From Heyndrickxia vini (GTDB lineage: Bacteria; Bacillota; Bacilli; Bacillales; Bacillaceae_C): 64,000 nt of DNA. The notes beneath the pieces were generated by a model, which worked only from the letters and a program-made list of their open reading frames with translations, was not told the origin of the DNA and ran no database searches. The DNA is taken from contig NZ_CP065425.1 in assembly GCF_016772275.1 (NCBI RefSeq), positions 982,001-1,046,000 on the forward strand, written 5' to 3'. Shown one piece after another: positions 9,807-18,589 of the stretch (position 1 is its first letter; every line of letters starts with the position of its first letter). Made by a program: the position numbers and the translations under genes.

Positions 9807-10680
9807 AACAGTTAGACGGCACCTTCGTGAAAGCTTCAAAAGTTTAGGACGTAATGGATGGATGATGTTTGCTTCTGCAAGTGCAGTAACCATTACATTA
9901 TTGTTAGTTGGTGTTTTCTTTGTCATTATGATGAATATGAACAAAATTGCATCAGATATTGAAAAGGATGTCGAAGTCAGAGTTCATATCGATTTAACAG
10001 CAAAACAACAAGATCAAGATGCACTTAAAAATAGAATCGAAAATTTAAGCCAAGTAAAATCTGTTGAATTTTCTTCTAAAGAGCATGAACTTCAAAACTT
10101 AATAAATAGTATGGGGAATGACATGAAGTTATTCGAACAAAACAATCCCCTCTATGACGTATTTATCGTAAAAACAAAGAAACCAACAGACACGCCGGCA
10201 GTAGCGAAACAAATCGAATCATTTTCCCATGTTGAATCTGCAAAATATGGTGAGGGAAAAGTTGAGAAACTATTTAATGTGTTAAAAATAAGCCGTAATG
10301 TTGGACTAGTATTAGTGATTGGTTTATTATTTACCGCAATGTTCTTAATCTCAAATACAATTAAAATTACGATTTTTGCTAGACGTAAAGAAATTGAGAT
10401 TATGAAATTAGTAGGAGCAACCAACTGGTTTATTCGATGGCCATTCCTAATGGAAGGTCTTTGGTTGGGGATCATCGGATCAATTCTTCCGATCCTCATT
10501 ATAACTTTCGGCTACTATTATATGCATAGCTTCCTAGCACCGAAATTACAAAGTAATATGATTCAAATACTAGACTTTAATCCATTTGTATTTGAAATTA
10601 CCGGCGTACTCCTATTAATGGGTATCCTAATCGGGATTTGGGGAAGTACAATGTCCATTCGACGATTCTTGAAAATATAA
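9796..10680 (+). CDS. ftsX: Cell division membrane protein FtsX
   Basis: Membrane partner of FtsE, 294 residues. It has a cytoplasmic N terminus, one hydrophobic segment near 25-48, a large extracytoplasmic loop of about 120 residues where hydrolases dock, and three more membrane segments. The ATG at 9796 lies inside the ftsE end and follows a GGGGGGA ribosome site; a longer open frame starting 42 bases upstream lacks one. The M23 hydrolase gene follows by 74 bases. Confidence 0.95.
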   Translation: MKARTVRRHLRESFKSLGRNGWMMFASASAVTITLLLVGVFFVIMMNMNKIASDIEKDVEVRVHIDLTAKQQDQDALKNRIENLSQVKSVEFSSKEHELQNLINSMGNDMKLFEQNNPLYDVFIVKTKKPTDTPAVAKQIESFSHVESAKYGEGKVEKLFNVLKISRNVGLVLVIGLLFTAMFLISNTIKITIFARRKEIEIMKLVGATNWFIRWPFLMEGLWLGIIGSILPILIITFGYYYMHSFLAPKLQSNMIQILDFNPFVFEITGVLLLMGILIGIWGSTMSIRRFLKI

Positions 10681-10754
10681 ACATATATCCCGGGGCAGTG
10701 TTACTGCCTCGGCATCCATACATATACATATAGAATTTTTAAGGGGGAAAAATT

Positions 10755-12059
10755 TTGAAAAAACAGTCATTGCTTTCGGTTACTTTAGCATCAGTACTTG
10801 GTTTTGGTGGTTTATTTGCCTATCAATCAGATGCATTTGCATCCAAATTATCGAATTTACAAAATCAGCAAAAAGATGTGCAAAATAAACAATCAAATAT
10901 TAACTCGAATATTAAACAAAAAGAGAATAAGATTGATGAAATTAAAGGAAAACAAAACAATCTTGAAAGCGAATTAGAAACATTAGACGTAAATATTGCC
11001 GATACGGATGAAAAAATTCAAGAGAAGCAACAACAAATTAATGTGGCTAAAGAAGAAATTGAAAAGCTACAAACCGAAATAAATGCATTAAAAAAGCGAA
11101 TCCAAGAACGTAACGAACTATTGGATAAACGCGCACGTACCATGCAAACAAATGGCGGGAGCTCAGTAAATTATTTAGATGTTATATTAGGTGCAGATAG
11201 CTTTGCAGATTTGCTTGACCGTGTATCTGCAGTTACTACGTTAGTGAATGCCGATAAACAAATTATTGATGAGCAAAAGAAAGATCAGGCACAGTTAGAA
11301 AAGAAACAAGCTGAAGTTACCAACAAACTAAATAAACTTCAAGAAATGCAACAAAAATTGCAAGCGATGAAAGCTGAATTAAATCAACAAAAGTCACGCA
11401 AAAATGCAATTTTGAAAGAACTTGGCAAACAAAAGAAAAAGCTAGAACATGATAAAATGTCATTAGAGGAAGAAAATGCAATTCTTTCTGCTCAAAAATC
11501 AGCGATTGATAAAGCCATTCAATTAGAAAAAGACCGTATCGCTGAAGAACAACGTGCCGCAGCCGCTGCTGCTGCAGCTCGTCAAAGTAGCTCAGGCGGC
11601 AGTTCTAGCCCAGGTGGCGGAGGAGATTCTTCCGGTGCACCACCTGTTTCGTCTGGAACATTTACACGTCCAGCACAAGGCTATGTTTCATCTGAATTTG
11701 GCAGACGCTCATTCGATGCAGATGGATTCCACTCAGGAATTGATATTGCCAAGGGAGGAACGGTTCCTATTGTCGCTGCTGGTGATGGAGTTGTAACTCG
11801 TTCGTATTTATCTAGTAGTTACGGAAACTGTATCTTTATTACACATTCTGTTAATGGAAAAATCTATACGACAGTTTATGCACATATGAGTTCTCGCAGT
11901 ATTGGCGAAAATGCAACAGTAAGAAAAGGACAAGTCATCGGGTACATGGGAAGTACTGGACAAGCATATGGTCAGCATTTACATTTTGAATTCTACATTG
12001 GACCATGGACAGCATCCCATTCAAACGCAGTAAACCCTAGAAACTATATTAACTTTTAA
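10755..12059 (+). CDS. Secreted coiled-coil M23 murein hydrolase, likely FtsEX-controlled
   Basis: A 434-residue exported protein. The signal peptide runs to about residue 30 (cleavage near AFA-S), then a long Gln/Lys/Glu-rich coiled coil fills about 32-255, followed by an Ala tract, a Ser/Gly linker and a C-terminal M23 domain with HSGID and HLHFEF, the zinc-binding pattern of lysostaphin-type endopeptidases. This is the architecture of EnvC, while CwlO and PcsB use other catalytic domains behind a similar coil. It directly follows ftsX on the same strand, so I infer that FtsEX activates it. The TTG start has AAGGGGG at good spacing. Confidence 0.88.
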   Translation: MKKQSLLSVTLASVLGFGGLFAYQSDAFASKLSNLQNQQKDVQNKQSNINSNIKQKENKIDEIKGKQNNLESELETLDVNIADTDEKIQEKQQQINVAKEEIEKLQTEINALKKRIQERNELLDKRARTMQTNGGSSVNYLDVILGADSFADLLDRVSAVTTLVNADKQIIDEQKKDQAQLEKKQAEVTNKLNKLQEMQQKLQAMKAELNQQKSRKNAILKELGKQKKKLEHDKMSLEEENAILSAQKSAIDKAIQLEKDRIAEEQRAAAAAAAARQSSSGGSSSPGGGGDSSGAPPVSSGTFTRPAQGYVSSEFGRRSFDADGFHSGIDIAKGGTVPIVAAGDGVVTRSYLSSSYGNCIFITHSVNGKIYTTVYAHMSSRSIGENATVRKGQVIGYMGSTGQAYGQHLHFEFYIGPWTASHSNAVNPRNYINF

Positions 12060-12112
12060 TTAGGCCATCTCCATAACTTTGCGCTTTTTATTAGAGAAAA
12101 CAGCCTTTAAGA

Positions 12113-12140
12113 AAGGACCACTTTATGTGGTTCTTTTTTT
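12113..12140 (+). terminator. Terminator of the ftsEX-hydrolase unit
   Basis: AAGGACCAC pairs with GTGGTTCTT around loop TTTAT, followed by T7. Confidence 0.8.
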
Positions 12141-12328
12141 ATGCAACCAATGTGAAATCCGTTTGCTTACATGTAAATAATTAGTATTTGCATTAATGAT
12201 GTTACAATTTGAAATATATGATATGATACATTGGAGTAAGTGACTAAACTTTTTCTCATCACTATTACAAATACTTTACGAAAATAGCCTAACAAAAAGA
12301 ATAAGGTATCTTGTTAAAGGAGTTCAGG

Positions 12329-13774
12329 ATGACAATTATTACAATTTTATTGGCATTTTTTTTTATTTTAAACTTTATTTTATCAGGTGCCGTCATCTTT
12401 TTAGAACGGCGAAACATAGGTGCTACATGGGCTTGGCTGTTAGTTTTGCTGTTTATTCCTGTAGCGGGGTTCATTATTTATTTAGTTTTTGGACAAAACT
12501 TGAGCAGGAGAAGAATCTTTTATTGGAAAGACCAGGAGAAAATTGGAATTAAAGAAATTTCCCATCGTCAGATTGAGTTGTTAAGAAATAATGCCTTCCC
12601 CTTTCATGATGAGCGGACTGTTCAATATAAAGAATTAGTTTATATGCTTCTTGTCAATGATGATGCAGTGATGTCACATGATAATGAAGTGGAAATTTTC
12701 ATCGATGGTGAGGATAAATTCCAATCCCTATTTGAAGATGTGAAGCGGGCAACTAATCACATCCATCTGGTCTATTACATCGTTCGGAATGACTCATTAG
12801 GTCAAAAGCTAGTTAAGTTGTTGACTGAAAAGGCCAAGGAAGGGGTCAAAGTTCGATTTTTATATGATGACATGGGTTCACGAAAGCTTCCAAGGAAGTT
12901 TTTTAAAGAACTAATTGAAGCCGGTGGAGAGGTAGCGGCATTTTTCCCTGCAAAAATTCCGATGTTGAATTTACGAGTCAATTTCCGAAATCACCGCAAG
13001 CTTGCCATTATTGATGGGAGCGTTGGCTATATCGGGGGATTTAATATTGGTGATGAGTATTTGGGTCTGGACAAAAAATTCGGCTATTGGCGAGATACAC
13101 ATTTGAAAATAACGGGTAAAGCTGTTTATGCTATGCAAACACGCTTTGTTTTGGATTGGAATCAAGCCTCAAGCAAAGAAATACGTTATGAAGAAAGGTA
13201 TTTCCCGGATATACAATCTGTCGGGTACACAGATGTTCAAATTGTATCCAGTGGTCCTGATTCAGAATGGGAGCAAATCAAAAATGGCTATATCAAGATG
13301 ATTAATGAGGCGAAAAAATACATATACATGCAAACTCCGTATTTTATCCCTGATGATAGTTTATTGAATGCACTTAAAATTGCGATCTTATCTGGGGTGG
13401 ATGTTCGTTTAATGATTCCGAACAAGCCTGATCATATGTTTGTTTATTGGGCAACTTATTCTAACGTAGGGGAATTATTGAAAACAGGTGCAAAGGTGTA
13501 TATTTATGAAAATGGATTTATTCATGCGAAAATGCTTGTAGTCGATGGGAAAATTGCAACAGTCGGTACCGCAAATATTGATAATCGCAGTTTCCGCCTA
13601 AATTTTGAAGTGAATGCCTTTTTGTATAGCCATCATCTTTCCAAAAAACTAGAAATGATTTACAAAGCAGATATGGAAAAATCAAAAGAATTGACGTTAG
13701 AGGATTATTTGCAACGACCAAAATCAATCCGATTCAAAGAATCTGTCTCAAGATTGTTGTCTCCAATTTTATAA
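12329..13774 (+). CDS. cls: Cardiolipin synthase
   Basis: A phospholipase D-type cardiolipin synthase, condensing two phosphatidylglycerols to cardiolipin and glycerol in the membrane. The 481 residues start with two hydrophobic segments and carry both HKD motifs: His222-x-Lys224 with Asp229, and His399-x-Lys401 with Asp406. The ATG at 12329 follows AAAGGAG; an in-frame TTG 18 bases upstream lies ahead of that site and is unlikely. A terminator follows, so it is probably a single-gene unit. Confidence 0.95.
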   Translation: MTIITILLAFFFILNFILSGAVIFLERRNIGATWAWLLVLLFIPVAGFIIYLVFGQNLSRRRIFYWKDQEKIGIKEISHRQIELLRNNAFPFHDERTVQYKELVYMLLVNDDAVMSHDNEVEIFIDGEDKFQSLFEDVKRATNHIHLVYYIVRNDSLGQKLVKLLTEKAKEGVKVRFLYDDMGSRKLPRKFFKELIEAGGEVAAFFPAKIPMLNLRVNFRNHRKLAIIDGSVGYIGGFNIGDEYLGLDKKFGYWRDTHLKITGKAVYAMQTRFVLDWNQASSKEIRYEERYFPDIQSVGYTDVQIVSSGPDSEWEQIKNGYIKMINEAKKYIYMQTPYFIPDDSLLNALKIAILSGVDVRLMIPNKPDHMFVYWATYSNVGELLKTGAKVYIYENGFIHAKMLVVDGKIATVGTANIDNRSFRLNFEVNAFLYSHHLSKKLEMIYKADMEKSKELTLEDYLQRPKSIRFKESVSRLLSPIL

Positions 13775-13782
13775 AACAGCCT

Positions 13783-13813
13783 AATGGTAGGGTTTTTCCC
13801 TATCATTTTTTGT
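13783..13813 (+). terminator. Terminator of cls
   Basis: AATGGTAGGG (13783-13792) pairs with CCCTATCATT (13798-13807), followed by T residues. Confidence 0.85.
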
Positions 13814-13895
13814 AGTTTTCTTGAAATGTATGAGAGAAAAAAAGTACATTTCCTTCTAGTAGTTTTTGAGAGAATAAACAGTAACTATTATTTTT

Positions 13896-13924
13896 TTGAC
13901 AAAAACACGGAATGGGCGTACAAT
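13896..13924 (+). promoter_or_regulatory. Sigma-A promoter of the trans-sulfuration gene
   Basis: A perfect TTGACA (13896-13901), a 17-bp spacer and TACAAT (13919-13924). No S-box or T-box lies between it and the gene. Confidence 0.8.
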
Positions 13925-13967
13925 TTATAAAATTTGAAATCATTTTATAATTAGAGGTGCTTGCATA

Positions 13968-15107
13968 GTGAATCAATCATTTGAAACGAAAATCGTTCAT
14001 CAATCTTTAAAAAAAACCAACCATATTCGAAGTAAAACCACACCGATATTTCAAACCTCCGCTTTTACTTTTAATTCATTAGAGGAACTTGAGGGTTTTT
14101 ATGATGGTGATGCGTCATACTTATATACGAGAACGGGCAATCCAAACACAGATGAACTAGGACAAATGGTGGCAAGTCTTGAAGGGGCACCAAGCGGGGT
14201 GGCAACCTCCTCGGGATTGTCGGCAATTCTAGCCGGTGTGTTATCTGTTGCTTCAGCTGGGGATCATATCGTTGCAGCTGAAGACATTTATGGTGGTACA
14301 CATCATCTATTAAAGCAGGAATTAAAAAATCTAGGAATTGAAACAACCTTTGTCAACTTTGCTGATGAAGCTGCCATTCGGCACGCAATACGGGATAATA
14401 CAAAACTATTATATTCCGAAACAGTTACGAATCCCTTTTTGCGTGTTGAACGGATTGACAAACTTGTGCAACTAGGTGAGGAATATAAGTTGTATACAAT
14501 GGTAGACAATACCTTTGCAACGCCATATTTGTTGAATCCTTATCTGGAGGGTATCCATATTGTCGCCCATAGTGCGACGAAGTATTTGGGTGGTCACAGC
14601 GATGTAACAGCCGGGGTAGTTGTTGGTTGTGAAGAATTAATGTCGAAAGCACGTCAAAAGGTAGTTAATCTCGGAAGCAATTTGAGCTCATTTGAAGCAT
14701 GGCTTACTTGCCGTGGTATAAAAACAATGGCATTACGTATGGAACGTCAATCCGCAAATGCGAAACAATTGGCGGAGTCACTCTATCGAAATTCCTATGT
14801 GAAAAAAGTCTATTATCCTACCGATCTTTCAAGTAGAGGAAATGGAGCGATTGTCACAATAGAATTAGCAGACACATGTGATATCCATCGATTCTTTTCA
14901 TCGTTGGGCTGGGTGAAAATTGTACCTACTTTAGCCGGTGTTGAAACGACCGTATCCTACCCGTTAGGTACCTCCCACCGAGCACTGTCACTCGAAGAAC
15001 AGCAGAACATAGGAATCAACCAACAAGTTGTGCGAATTTCGATAGGAATTGAAGATGCAGATGATATCATTAAACAATTTGATAAAGCCATTCAGGCTTC
15101 GGTTTGA
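13968..15107 (+). CDS. PLP-dependent trans-sulfuration enzyme (cystathionine gamma-synthase/lyase family)
   Basis: A Cys/Met metabolism PLP enzyme, 379 residues. The YTRTGNPN motif near 49 and the HSATKYLGGHSD motif with PLP-lysine Lys205 place it in the fold type I family. Members act as cystathionine gamma-synthase, cystathionine beta- or gamma-lyase or methionine gamma-lyase, and the residues I can see do not decide which. The neighbouring metY and hom suggest methionine metabolism. Unlike metY it has its own promoter without a SAM riboswitch, which fits a catabolic or housekeeping role (inference). GTG start with AGAGGTG upstream. Confidence 0.85.
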   Translation: MNQSFETKIVHQSLKKTNHIRSKTTPIFQTSAFTFNSLEELEGFYDGDASYLYTRTGNPNTDELGQMVASLEGAPSGVATSSGLSAILAGVLSVASAGDHIVAAEDIYGGTHHLLKQELKNLGIETTFVNFADEAAIRHAIRDNTKLLYSETVTNPFLRVERIDKLVQLGEEYKLYTMVDNTFATPYLLNPYLEGIHIVAHSATKYLGGHSDVTAGVVVGCEELMSKARQKVVNLGSNLSSFEAWLTCRGIKTMALRMERQSANAKQLAESLYRNSYVKKVYYPTDLSSRGNGAIVTIELADTCDIHRFFSSLGWVKIVPTLAGVETTVSYPLGTSHRALSLEEQQNIGINQQVVRISIGIEDADDIIKQFDKAIQASV

Positions 15108-15149
15108 AAAATTCCTTTTCCGAAGGATTGTTGCTTTTAACAAGTGCAG

Positions 15150-15285
15150 AGTGGATTGGAGCGAAAGGAACCTGACTCCTGCGGGATATAGAGGAAAAGT
15201 CGAGACCCCGCAGGCGCAAAGCGCTGATGAGGCTCGACTTCTCACCGCGAAAAAGCAGGTTCCTGTAGCGGAAAGTAACGGTCAT
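15150..15285 (+). repeat. Dispersed hairpin repeat, copy A
   Basis: Shares GATTGGAGCG, ACTCCTGCGGG, GAGACCCCGCAGGCGC and CTGTAGCGGAAA with copies B-F. Basal arms here are GGAACC and GGTTCC; the inner arms are AAGTCGAG and CTCGACTT. It lies about 45 bases after the stop codon of the preceding gene. Confidence 0.85.
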
Positions 15286-15319
15286 AGTTTATTCTTTAGA
15301 AAAACTTTTAAAAAAAAGG

Positions 15320-15349
15320 TTGACGAAGTAACAATTCGTCTACTATAAT
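15320..15349 (+). promoter_or_regulatory. Sigma-A promoter of the SAM riboswitch-metY unit
   Basis: TTGACG (15320-15325), an 18-bp spacer and TATAAT (15344-15349), about 50 bases before the riboswitch. Confidence 0.75.
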
Positions 15350-15392
15350 GCAAAACAAGAGCAATTTTAAATTTTCCAAAAAAACTAAATGT

Positions 15393-15557
15393 ATCACTCT
15401 TATCGAGAGCGGCGGAGGGACTAGGCCCTTTGATGCCCGGCAACCTTCAAGCAAATTTGCTTGAAAAGGTGCTAATTCCTACAGATCCAATAGAGATCTG
15501 AAAGATAAGGGGAGGAACCTATTAATGAGCCCTCTTCTTATGAAGAGGGCTTTTTGC
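15393..15557 (+). promoter_or_regulatory. SAM-I (S-box) riboswitch
   Basis: The S-box landmarks appear in order: CTCTTATCGAGAG, GGCGGAGGGAC, TGATGCCCGGCAACC, a variable hairpin (TCAAGC..GCTTGA), AAGGTGCTAATTCC, then GAAAGATAAG. A strong terminator stem follows. In this class, SAM binding favours termination, so the downstream metY and hom are made when methionine is scarce. Confidence 0.95.
15527..15557 (+). terminator. Riboswitch expression-platform terminator
   Basis: GAGCCCTCTTC pairs with GAAGAGGGCTTTTT around loop TTAT. It is the off-state of the SAM riboswitch. Confidence 0.9.
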
Positions 15558-15647
15558 TTCCCTTCGTATAAAAACCACCAACGATAACACTTCAGGAATC
15601 TCTCGACTCGCCTAGCGAAAAAATCAAAAACTTTGGAGGAATGTAAA

Positions 15648-16943
15648 ATGACAAGCGAACAATTTCAACCCGAAACATTATTACTGCACGGAGGGCAAGA
15701 ACCGGATCCTACAACAGGCTCACGTACAGTTCCTGTTTACAAAACAACATCCTATGTATTTAAAGATACCGATCATGCACAAGGTTTATTTGCATTAGAA
15801 CAGCAAGGTTATATCTATTCGCGAATCGGCAATCCGACAGTAGATGTTTTTGAACAGCGAATTGCCCTATTAGAAGGTGGAACAGCCGCTGTTGGGCTGT
15901 CTTCAGGAATGGCTGCAATTGCCTTCTCCATCCTAAATATTGCCGGAGCAGGGGATGAAATCGTCGCTGCTGGAAATTTATATGGTGGAACATTTAATCT
16001 GTTTTCAAATACACTTCCGAAATATGGTATTAACGTAAAATTCGTTGATGCAACAGATCCGGAAAATTTTAGATCAGCGATTACACCAAAAACAAAGGCA
16101 GTATTTGCCGAAATTATCGGAAACCCTAGCCTACATGTTCTCGATGTTGAAGAAGTTGCAAAGGTTGCTCACGAAAATGGAGTACCACTTATCGTTGATA
16201 ACACATTTGGTACTCCTTATCTTTCAAACCCTATTAAGTGGGGGGCGGATGTAGTCATCCATTCAGCTACAAAATGGATCGGAGGACACGGAACAACCAT
16301 TGGCGGAGTGGTCGTTGATGGAGGAAAATTCGACTGGAACAGTGATCGATTCCCAGACTTTAAAGAACCAGACTTGAGCTATCATGGTATCCGCTACGGT
16401 GTCGATGTTCCGCAAGCAGCCTTTGCAACAAAATTACGCGTACAAATTTTGCGAGATTTCGGTGCAAGTTTAAGTCCGGATAGTGCGTTTTTGTTATTAC
16501 AAGGATTGGAAACATTGCACTTGCGTGTACCTAAGCATAATGAAAATGCAGGTAAAGTCGCACAATTTTTGCAAAACCATCCTGCAGTTTCATGGGTCAA
16601 TCATCCAAGTCTCGAAGAACATCCATCACATGACCGTGCAGTTAAATATTTAAAAGGCGGATTCGGATCCATTGTCAATTTCGGAATTAAAGGCGGAAGA
16701 GAAGCAGGGCGTAAAGTCATTGATAACATTCAATTATGGTCACATGTAGCAAATGTTGGCGATGCCAAATCATTAATTATTCACCCGGCATCGACTACCC
16801 ATCAACAGCTAAGTGCAGAAGAGCTAAAAGTATCAGGAGTGACGGAAGAGTTAATTCGCTTATCCGTCGGACTTGAAGCCGTGGAAGATATTACGGACGA
16901 TCTAAACCAAGCCATTCTCAAAGCAACAAGTGTAACAGTTTAA
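15648..16943 (+). CDS. metY: O-acetylhomoserine sulfhydrylase
   Basis: A PLP enzyme of 431 residues that joins O-acetylhomoserine with sulfide to give homocysteine. It shows [14 protein letters not shown] near the N terminus, [10 protein letters not shown], and [11 protein letters not shown] with PLP-lysine Lys209; the extra length over its upstream cousin and the GHGTTIGG stretch are typical of MetY. The ATG at 15648 follows GGAGGA. It lies directly behind the SAM riboswitch and ahead of hom, so the unit makes homoserine and then homocysteine. The acetyltransferase step is not encoded in this window. Confidence 0.93.
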   Translation: MTSEQFQPETLLLHGGQEPDPTTGSRTVPVYKTTSYVFKDTDHAQGLFALEQQGYIYSRIGNPTVDVFEQRIALLEGGTAAVGLSSGMAAIAFSILNIAGAGDEIVAAGNLYGGTFNLFSNTLPKYGINVKFVDATDPENFRSAITPKTKAVFAEIIGNPSLHVLDVEEVAKVAHENGVPLIVDNTFGTPYLSNPIKWGADVVIHSATKWIGGHGTTIGGVVVDGGKFDWNSDRFPDFKEPDLSYHGIRYGVDVPQAAFATKLRVQILRDFGASLSPDSAFLLLQGLETLHLRVPKHNENAGKVAQFLQNHPAVSWVNHPSLEEHPSHDRAVKYLKGGFGSIVNFGIKGGREAGRKVIDNIQLWSHVANVGDAKSLIIHPASTTHQQLSAEELKVSGVTEELIRLSVGLEAVEDITDDLNQAILKATSVTV

Positions 16944-16949
16944 TCTAAG

Positions 16950-16963
16950 GTGCCTGGCACCGT
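16950..16963. repeat. Short palindrome, second copy of the GGTGCC repeat
   Basis: GGTGCCTGGCACCG, differing only at the centre from the copy after prfB. It falls between metY and hom. Confidence 0.6.
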
Positions 16964-17064
16964 ACTTCAATATATTGGTAAATTTGTGGTGCCGATGATG
17001 ATTTGTATAAAATGCCTTCCCGATGAAAGAAATGAAGTTTGGTAAAGGCAGGTGGGAGTTAGTA

Positions 17065-18063
17065 ATGTCAGTTATTAAAGTTGCATTGTTAGGTTTTGGA
17101 ACGGTGGGTGAAGGTGTTTACAGTGCTATTCAATCACATCAAGCCCAGCTTAGAAAACTTTTGGGAAAAGAAGTTAGGATTGTTGCGATTCTTATTCGTG
17201 ATCAAACAAAAGAAAGAATGATTGATGCGAATATTCTTGTGACAACCAATTTTGAGGATATTATCGAAATTCCAGATTTAGACGTGATTTTTGAGGCAAT
17301 TGTTGGGGAGGAACCCGGTAGATCCTATTTGCTCCAAGCCATTGAAAAAGGAATCCATGTGGTTACTGCCAATAAAGAAATGTTTGCTAATCATGGTCAT
17401 GAACTAATTCAAAGGGCACAGGAAAATGAAGTGAATATCGGCTTTGAAGCTACGACAGCTGGAGGCGTTCCGATCATTCGAACCATTAAACAGCTCTTAC
17501 AAGTAAATCAAATAACCAAAATTCAAGGGATATTAAATGGAACATCTAATTTTATTTTAACTGAAATGAGAGAACGAAAGCTTTCGTTTGCTGATGCGCT
17601 ACAACTTGCTCAGAATAAGGGATATGCAGAAGCTGACCCAACGAACGATATAAGCGGGATTGATGCTTTTTATAAATTAATGATTTTAAGTCAATTAGTC
17701 ATTAATCAACAACCTAACTGGTCGGAAGTAATAATAGATGGTATTAAATCAATCACGCAGGAACAGATTGAACAAGCAGAAAAACGGGGACAACGTTTTA
17801 AACATATTGCTGAAATTTCTTTTAATGACCACTCTTTAGTAGCATCCGTTCAGCCAATCATCGTTGATTCGAATCATCCCCTTTATTCAATTGAAGGTGT
17901 TGAAAATGCCATTGCAGTAGAAGCGAGTTTAGTCGGAAAAATAACCCTTCAAGGCCCTGGAGCTGGAAAGTTTGCAACTGCAAGTGCGATGATCGAAGAT
18001 TTTGTAGACATCATCCAACACTCAGCAACAAAGAAAAGACGGGAATATCAATCCATTAAATGA
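17065..18063 (+). CDS. hom: Homoserine dehydrogenase, short form without ACT domain
   Basis: NAD(P)-dependent reduction of aspartate semialdehyde to homoserine. The 332 residues start with a Rossmann motif GFGTVGEG (10-17) and include GILNGTSNFILTEM and GYAEADPTNDISGIDAFYKL, the catalytic signature. It ends where the usual 430-residue enzyme continues into an ACT regulatory domain, so feedback inhibition through that domain is absent. The ATG at 17065 has AGGTGGGAG upstream; an ATG 42 bases earlier lacks such a site. It is probably co-transcribed with metY and dedicated to methionine, with another hom likely elsewhere (inference). Confidence 0.9.
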   Translation: MSVIKVALLGFGTVGEGVYSAIQSHQAQLRKLLGKEVRIVAILIRDQTKERMIDANILVTTNFEDIIEIPDLDVIFEAIVGEEPGRSYLLQAIEKGIHVVTANKEMFANHGHELIQRAQENEVNIGFEATTAGGVPIIRTIKQLLQVNQITKIQGILNGTSNFILTEMRERKLSFADALQLAQNKGYAEADPTNDISGIDAFYKLMILSQLVINQQPNWSEVIIDGIKSITQEQIEQAEKRGQRFKHIAEISFNDHSLVASVQPIIVDSNHPLYSIEGVENAIAVEASLVGKITLQGPGAGKFATASAMIEDFVDIIQHSATKKRREYQSIK

Positions 18064-18073
18064 ACAGAAAAAA

Positions 18074-18586
18074 AGAAATCGGGTCCAAACCTTACGAATG
18101 TACTTGTGAGGTGCAAAACTTGTAAATCACACTAAAACTTCACAGCATTATTCACAGTCAAAAAGCTTAGAGATGTAAATATCTCTAAGCTTCTTTTTAA
18201 CAAAACAACAAGTGCATTAGATGCTAAAACGACGTTTGATAATAAGCGGAGAAATTCCCCTTAATTGGAAAAGGGCACTGAAATTAGGTTCAATAGACGG
18301 AAGTTTTCCGACTATTGACTCGAAAAACATGAAAATAGGTAATTTTGTTGTGCTTAATCGGAAAAGCTCCGCTTATATCCCCCTAACCAAGCTCTATTCT
18401 GTCGTATAACCGGAGAAACTACGCTTATTTTTTACGATTGGTTACCCTGTGTAAATTAGAAAACGGTAAGCAATTAAAATTCTCCAAAATGTTGATAAAT
18501 CAATAAAAAAACGCACTGTGAATTATATTGTGAATTCAAGTACGTTTGCACATCTAGAGTAAACCCGTCACAAAAAACCGATTTCT
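18074..18586 (-). mobile_element. Intergenic repeat element 1, MITE-like, between convergent genes
   Basis: A 513-bp element bounded by AGAAATCGG (18074-18082) and its complement CCGATTTCT (18578-18586). Its left end (about 18105-18165) resembles the complement of the right end of element 2 (about 46975-47065), and the complement of its right end (about 18440-18570) matches the left end of element 2 (44810-44940) closely. Both ends carry repeated TTCACA/TGTGAA words. The interior holds AAGCGGAGAAATT-type short palindromes also found in element 2. A 62-codon open frame inside is not credible. Confidence 0.7.
18163..18198 (+). terminator. Terminator-like hairpin within element 1
   Basis: AAGCTTAGAGAT (18163-18174) pairs with ATCTCTAAGCTT (18181-18192), followed by CTTTTT. 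It could end the metY-hom transcript. Confidence 0.8.
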
Positions 18587-18589
18587 CTA

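Noticed and set aside
15049-15348. 99-codon protein after the trans-sulfuration gene
   Set aside because: It runs through repeat A and the metY promoter in an overlapping frame.
18221-18409. 62-codon protein inside element 1
   Set aside because: No ribosome site, and it spans short palindromes typical of the repeat.
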